This document shows positions 6,265 through 9,666 of a DNA stretch of 9,666 bases, piece after piece (position 1 is the stretch's first letter; each line of letters starts with the position of its first letter). Below the pieces are notes generated by a model. That model was not told the origin of the DNA. It searched no databases and was given only the letters and a program-made list of their open reading frames with translations. A program made the position numbers and the translations under genes. Source of the stretch: Nitrososphaerota archaeon (GTDB taxonomy: Archaea; Thermoproteota; Nitrososphaeria; Nitrososphaerales; JAHFOH01); the NCBI GenBank assembly GCA_023266955.1, contig JAHFOH010000043.1:1-9666 (forward strand), given 5' to 3'.

Positions 6265-7569
6265 CTAGACGCCCTTCCGACGGGCTCTGATCGTCTCCCT
6301 TGTCTCTTTCTTATAGTCCTCGACCGCAGGTTGGTCGAAAGGATTTACTTCTAAAAGTCTGCCTAGAAGCATGATCTCTACCATCTCCATCTGGAGGAGC
6401 TGCCCGATGGAGGATTCAGATTTGTCGGGAAGCACAACATCGATAAATGGCCTCTCTGCCCTGATGAAGGCCTTCTGGATCCCTTTACGGATAGCATCCA
6501 TAATATCGCCTAACTCCATCCCTTGAATATTCTCTACTAGTGTGTCGAACTCTGGCATCACCGGAACGGGAACTGATTCACGATTCTTGGCAACAGTTAC
6601 GAATCGGAAGAACTTGTCCTTTGGTCCTCCTAGGTAGAGCTGCGCCATGGAATGAAGATCTGTGGAGCCGATTGAGATTGTGGGGGTTATTCCAGTGAAG
6701 ATCCTCTCTGTCCCAAGGGCATTCCATTCTTTGGCTATGCTTTCAGCCATCAATTGCCTATACCACCTACCCATATCCTCGAGATCGTTGGAGAAGATAA
6801 AGTGGTCATGTACCGAAATACCCCTTTTGAGGTTGAGGAGGATGAGGGACGCGATGATGGCGGCAGGATTTTCCTCAATAGATGTAGTCAAGCAGCGATC
6901 AAGCATCTCTCGAGCCCCTGCAAGTAGCCTCTCTATATCCACTCCCATGACTGAGAGGGGGAATAGTCCAACAGAGGAGAAGACTGAATAACGGCCTCCA
7001 ACTTTCTTCGGGATGGCTAGGATCTTGAAACCCATACTCCTAGCTAACCTCTCGAATCTAGAGCCCTCATCCGCCGTAATTACTACAGACCTCGAGCTAT
7101 TCGGTAATTGACTTAGAAGGACCTCAAAATTGGCTACCGTCTCTGTGGTATTACCTGACTTGGATACGGCGTTGAGGAGCACTCCTCCATTAGCCTTCTT
7201 CACGACCCTCACTATCGATGCCATCGAGTCGGAGTCAACAGTATCTGCGTAGAGAATTTGTTTCTCAGGATGCTCTATGTTGTGGAACTTGCCAAGTACG
7301 GCCCTTTGAACGGCTCTAGTGCCTAGATTTGAACCTCCTACGCCGACGATTACAACAAGTCTTGTCTCAGAGAACTCTTTCGCAAGAGACTTGCAATTAT
7401 CTACAAAAATATTCTCTCGTGGGAGGATTAGAGGCACCGCATCATCTCCGTAGTCCCTCTCCTCCACAACCCTTCCAAGTTCCTGTATTCTTGGGATTAG
7501 ACGACGCGCTACGTCGAGGGCATCATTCGAGGAGAATCCCGCATGATCCCAGAAGAGTTCTACGCTCAA
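6265..7569 (-). CDS. pgi: Glucose-6-phosphate isomerase
   Basis: Interconverts glucose-6-phosphate and fructose-6-phosphate in the cytosol, linking the glucan pool to glycolysis and gluconeogenesis. The 434 residues contain the two SIS-type sugar-phosphate domains of the PGI superfamily: VGVGGSNLG (75-83), SKSGNTTET (136-144) for phosphate binding, and GGRYSVFSSVG (191-201). The catalytic set follows: Glu276 in QLMAES, His306 in STDLHSMAQ, and Lys420/421 near the end in NPFDQPAVEDYKK. It is shorter than the roughly 550-residue bacterial/eukaryal enzymes, like the compact PGIs of some methanogens and thermophiles, and differs from the cupin-type and the bifunctional PGI/PMI types common in other archaea. 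The start is TTG at 7569; the TATA box centred 30 bases upstream implies an almost leaderless mRNA and supports this start. It is convergent with the phosphorylase gene. Confidence 0.95.
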   Translation of the reverse strand: MSVELFWDHAGFSSNDALDVARRLIPRIQELGRVVEERDYGDDAVPLILPRENIFVDNCKSLAKEFSETRLVVIVGVGGSNLGTRAVQRAVLGKFHNIEHPEKQILYADTVDSDSMASIVRVVKKANGGVLLNAVSKSGNTTETVANFEVLLSQLPNSSRSVVITADEGSRFERLARSMGFKILAIPKKVGGRYSVFSSVGLFPLSVMGVDIERLLAGAREMLDRCLTTSIEENPAAIIASLILLNLKRGISVHDHFIFSNDLEDMGRWYRQLMAESIAKEWNALGTERIFTGITPTISIGSTDLHSMAQLYLGGPKDKFFRFVTVAKNRESVPVPVMPEFDTLVENIQGMELGDIMDAIRKGIQKAFIRAERPFIDVVLPDKSESSIGQLLQMEMVEIMLLGRLLEVNPFDQPAVEDYKKETRETIRARRKGV

Positions 7570-7595
7570 AACTAATCGCTTGTAATTAATTGTCG

Positions 7596-7603
7596 TTTAT
7601 AAA
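7596..7603. promoter_or_regulatory. Palindromic TATA box, probably for pgi and possibly bidirectional
   Basis: TTTATAAA is its own reverse complement. On the minus strand its centre is about 30 bases ahead of the pgi TTG, the same distance as for the 1519 gene. On the plus strand it would start a transcript near 7626, ahead of the zinc-ribbon frame. Confidence 0.6.
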
Positions 7604-7618
7604 TCGAATGCGAGCAGA

Positions 7619-7798
7619 CTGTTTAACGGCGTACCCACAAAAGACTATTCCTCGCGCGCTCGGAGAGAGGGTAAGGAGATAGAGAAGGTAATATGCCCGA
7701 GTTGTGGGGAGAGAGTTAAGCCCAAAGTTGAAGCATGTGAAGAATTTGGAGAATATGATGAATCTAAAGTTTGTCCTAATTGCTATGAGGAGCTATGA
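7619..7798 (+). CDS. Small zinc-ribbon-like peptide, start unclear
   Basis: The frame ending at TGA 7796-7798 encodes VICPSCGERVKPKVEACE, then KVCPNCYEEL. The CPxC knuckles at 7694-7705 and 7772-7783, 22 residues apart, form a treble-clef or zinc-ribbon-like Zn site, with an extra Cys (7736-7738) between them. The acidic and basic residues around them are typical of small archaeal zinc-finger proteins with nucleic-acid or protein-binding roles. The frame is open from 7586 but contains no ATG, GTG or TTG; CTG at 7619 is given only as a placeholder. An ATG at 7608 in the next frame runs 24 codons to a TAG at 7680-7682, so a single-base slip in the GAGAGAGGG stretch could join it to the zinc frame. 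It is either a damaged gene or one using a rare start. Confidence 0.5.
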   Translation: MFNGVPTKDYSSRARREGKEIEKVICPSCGERVKPKVEACEEFGEYDESKVCPNCYEEL

Positions 7799-7833
7799 TT
7801 GTATTATAGAAACCGGTGTTAATTAGTAGTTCA

Positions 7834-7841
7834 CTTTAAAG
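7834..7841 (+). promoter_or_regulatory. Possible TATA box before the small membrane ORF
   Basis: CTTTAAAG, centred about 22 bases before the GTG at 7860. This position would suit a leaderless transcript. It is a short A/T-rich match in an A/T-rich region, so it is weak evidence. Confidence 0.3.
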
Positions 7842-7859
7842 ATCCAGCGTTTGTCAACT

Positions 7860-8031
7860 GTGATTAAGGTACCGAAAACATGGTGGGACATGCTCATAGT
7901 CTTAGGTGTGCTTTTTCTCACGACGTTCATCATACAGAGAGCCATATAATATAGTTCTAGATGTTATGGGTACACTGATCATTATAGCATCAGGTTACGA
8001 TATTGGATTGTTTTTGATGAAACTCGCTTAA
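7860..8031 (+). pseudogene. Two-helix small membrane protein split by a frameshift
   Basis: GTG at 7860 opens a 29-codon frame with a hydrophobic helix (WWDMLIVLGVLFLTTFII) that stops at TAA 7947-7949. The +1 frame continues smoothly from CCA at 7942 as PYNIVLDVMGTLIIIASG and YDIGLFLMKLA to TAA 8029-8031, a second hydrophobic stretch. Removing one base in the AGAGAG run near 7935-7941 would give one protein of about 57 residues with two membrane helices joined by a short polar loop. Two separate tiny peptides, or chance, are the alternatives. I recognise no family. Confidence 0.4.
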
Positions 8032-8051
8032 AATCGTGCTTTCTTCCTGCC

Positions 8052-8183
8052 GTGCAAAAGAGTTTACAGAATCCTTACATCGCAACCCTTTATACTTTGG
8101 TCGGGGAGGGTAATTCAGAAGGATGGACTAGCGAGTTGGAGAAAATCTGGGATAGCATCGTCTTCAGTATAGGAGTGGAATAG
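8052..8183 (+). CDS. Short ORF of unknown function upstream of glgB
   Basis: GTG at 8052 gives 43 residues (MQKSLQNPYIATLYTL, later SELEKIWDSIVFSIGVE) and ends nine bases before the glgB ATG. The frame is open back to 7950 but has no other usual start. The sequence has a mixed, protein-like composition, but I recognise no motif. The best TATA box of the region (8088-8098) lies inside it, which argues that it may instead be promoter and leader sequence of glgB. Confidence 0.2.
   Translation: MQKSLQNPYIATLYTLVGEGNSEGWTSELEKIWDSIVFSIGVE
8088..8098 (+). promoter_or_regulatory. Putative TATA box for glgB
   Basis: CTTTATACTTT is about 100 bases ahead of the glgB ATG. Transcription would begin near 8118-8120 and leave a leader of about 75 bases, longer than for the other genes here. 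Within that leader, GTGAT at 8184-8188 is a possible ribosome-binding site four bases before the ATG. Confidence 0.4.
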
Positions 8184-8192
8184 TGATAGAAA

Positions 8193-9666
8193 ATGCAAGT
8201 CGCAAGCGTTAGCAGTGAAGAGATTGAGCGTATAATAAACTTTGAAGAACATAATCCCGCAGCGATTCTTGGCCCACATGTAACCGACGTTGCTGGCAAC
8301 ACTATATCAATCCGCGCTTATCTACCGCGAGCCTCGAAAGCATGGGTACACCTACAAGATCTGAATAGGAACACTGAGATGACACGCATTCATGGAGCAG
8401 GCTTCTTCGAAGCACAACTAGCAAACCAGAAATTGTCCGCCCCTTACCAAATAGTCTTTGCAGATAACTCGGGGTATGTTGAAGAAAGAGAGGACCCATA
8501 CTTCTATCCCACGGTTCTGAGTGACTACGACCTCCACCTCATCGGTGAGGGAACCCATATCAGAAGCTACGAGATTCTCGGGGCGCATCTGGTAGACCGA
8601 GGCAATGTTGAAGGCGTTCAATTCGCGGTTTGGGCTCCTAATGCTAGGAGTGTATGCATTGTTGGAAACTTCAACCACTGGAATGTCGGTGCTCATCCCA
8701 TGACTGTACGTGGTTCATACGGTATTTGGGAGCTCTTTATACCTAGAATCGGCGAATCAGATGTCTATAAGTTTGGGATAAAGTCGAACGTTACTGGGAA
8801 GACTGTTTTAAAGACCGACCCATACGCCTTTCAAACAGAGCTCAGGCCACATACAGGAGCAGTTGTTAGCAGGTCGGACTCTTACACTTGGCGTGACGAC
8901 GAATGGATCGCAAGGAGAGCAACAGAAAGCCAATTGGACAAGCCTATCTCCATCTATGAAGTTCACTTGGGATCTTGGATGAGAAGAGGAGCAGATGGCG
9001 AATTCCTTGCGTACCGTGAATTCGCGGACCAGCTTATTCCCTATGTAAAGGAGATGGGTTTTACCCATATAGAACTCCTCCCGATAATGGAACATCCGCT
9101 CGATGATTCGTGGGGCTACCAAGTCGTTAACTATTATGCACCCACTTCGCGTTATGGCAAACCACAGGATCTTATGTATCTGATTGACAAGTGCCACCAA
9201 AATGGAATTGGAGTCCTCTTAGACTGGGCTCCAGCCCACTTTCCAAAGGATGATTACGGACTCGCGGATTTCGATGGGACTCCCCTGTACAATCACGCTG
9301 ATCCAAGGATAGGGGAGCATCCAGAATGGGGGACGCTCATCTTCAATTTCTCCCGTAATGAAGTACGTACCTTTCTAATTTCCAATGCACTCTTCTGGTT
9401 CGATAAATACCATGCCGATGGGTTTCGTATAGACGCCGTGGCGTCGATGTTGTACCTTGATTACGCAAGAAAGGATGGCGAATGGATTCCCAACAAGTAT
9501 GGAGGTAAGGAGAATCTGGAAGCGATAGCCTTCCTTCAGTCTCTCAACGATACGCTCCACTCCCAAAACCCAAACGCACTTGTTATCGCAGAAGAATCGA
9601 CCTCTTGGACAGGCGTCTCTAGACCCACTAACCAAGGAGGGTTGGGTTTCGACCTGAAATGGAACA
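8193..9666 (+). CDS. glgB: 1,4-alpha-glucan branching enzyme, GH13 type (cut by window end)
   Basis: Cuts alpha-1,4-glucan and re-attaches the piece through alpha-1,6 bonds, making branched glycogen in the cytosol. 491 codons are visible with no stop; the usual length is about 640-730. The order is that of long GlgB: an extra N-terminal module (about 1-110), a CBM48 module with GVQFAVWAPNARSV and VGNFNHWN, then the GH13 barrel with ISIYEVHLGSW (252-262), WGYQVVNYYAPTSRYG (307-322), DWAPAHF (344-350), DGFRIDAVASM with nucleophile Asp414, and IAEEST with the acid/base at Glu467/468. The third catalytic Asp and the C-terminal domain lie beyond the edge. An in-frame TAG at 8187-8189 makes ATG 8193 the earliest possible start. 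GH57 branching enzymes are the commoner archaeal solution, so a bacterial-style GlgB suggests transfer. Confidence 0.95.
   Translation, partial: MQVASVSSEEIERIINFEEHNPAAILGPHVTDVAGNTISIRAYLPRASKAWVHLQDLNRNTEMTRIHGAGFFEAQLANQKLSAPYQIVFADNSGYVEEREDPYFYPTVLSDYDLHLIGEGTHIRSYEILGAHLVDRGNVEGVQFAVWAPNARSVCIVGNFNHWNVGAHPMTVRGSYGIWELFIPRIGESDVYKFGIKSNVTGKTVLKTDPYAFQTELRPHTGAVVSRSDSYTWRDDEWIARRATESQLDKPISIYEVHLGSWMRRGADGEFLAYREFADQLIPYVKEMGFTHIELLPIMEHPLDDSWGYQVVNYYAPTSRYGKPQDLMYLIDKCHQNGIGVLLDWAPAHFPKDDYGLADFDGTPLYNHADPRIGEHPEWGTLIFNFSRNEVRTFLISNALFWFDKYHADGFRIDAVASMLYLDYARKDGEWIPNKYGGKENLEAIAFLQSLNDTLHSQNPNALVIAEESTSWTGVSRPTNQGGLGFDLKWN

Noticed and set aside
6662..7589. Plus-strand ORFs within pgi
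   Set aside because: Opposite a complete pgi with all catalytic residues; no independent motif.
8090..9635. Minus-strand ORFs under glgB and its leader
   Set aside because: Opposite a continuous GlgB frame with catalytic motifs; composition is shadow-like.
1..9666. CRISPR array, insertion sequence, tRNA or rRNA gene
   Set aside because: I saw no regularly spaced direct repeats, no transposase motifs or terminal repeats, and no cloverleaf or rRNA-like sequence.

Overview
The window looks archaeal. Several starts are GTG or TTG, and TATA-like boxes sit about 20-30 bases ahead of several starts, leaving little or no leader. The phosphoglycerate kinase has an archaeal length, and there is debris of an archaeal-type glucose dehydrogenase. 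The exact lineage cannot be read from the sequence; a TACK-type or related uncultured archaeon is my guess. The last gene (GlgB, GH13 type) belongs to a family better known from bacteria, so lateral gene transfer is plausible.

Layout: (1) 1-1381, the tail of an unrecognised gene, then pgk one base downstream. (2) 1483-3626, a small winged-helix-like protein, a 207-residue glycosyltransferase-like protein lacking almost the whole C-terminal domain, and a complete GT4 glycosyltransferase, closely spaced as an operon. (3) 3627-3874, a probable decayed glycosyltransferase 5' fragment with an 8-G tract, then a TATA box and an inverted repeat. (4) 3875-5476, a short alpha-glucan phosphorylase. (5) 5594-6255 on the minus strand, a scar in which the first third of a cyclase/kynurenine-formamidase-like gene is joined to the second half of a glucose-dehydrogenase-like gene with two frame breaks. 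(6) 6265-7569 minus, pgi. (7) 7570-8192, a region of small or damaged ORFs: a zinc-ribbon peptide without a normal start, a frameshifted two-helix membrane peptide, and a 43-codon ORF. (8) 8193 to the window end, glgB, cut off by the window edge.

Together the intact genes describe storage-glucan and upper-glycolysis/gluconeogenesis chemistry. The GT4 enzyme is a plausible glucan synthase, GlgB adds branches, the phosphorylase releases glucose-1-phosphate, and PGI and PGK act in the Embden-Meyerhof trunk. No ADP-glucose pyrophosphorylase or phosphoglucomutase is visible here. The most unusual object is the truncated glycosyltransferase paralogue. It keeps the acceptor-side N domain and the last C-terminal helix but has lost about 185 residues between them, and it sits directly between a winged-helix gene and its full-length paralogue.
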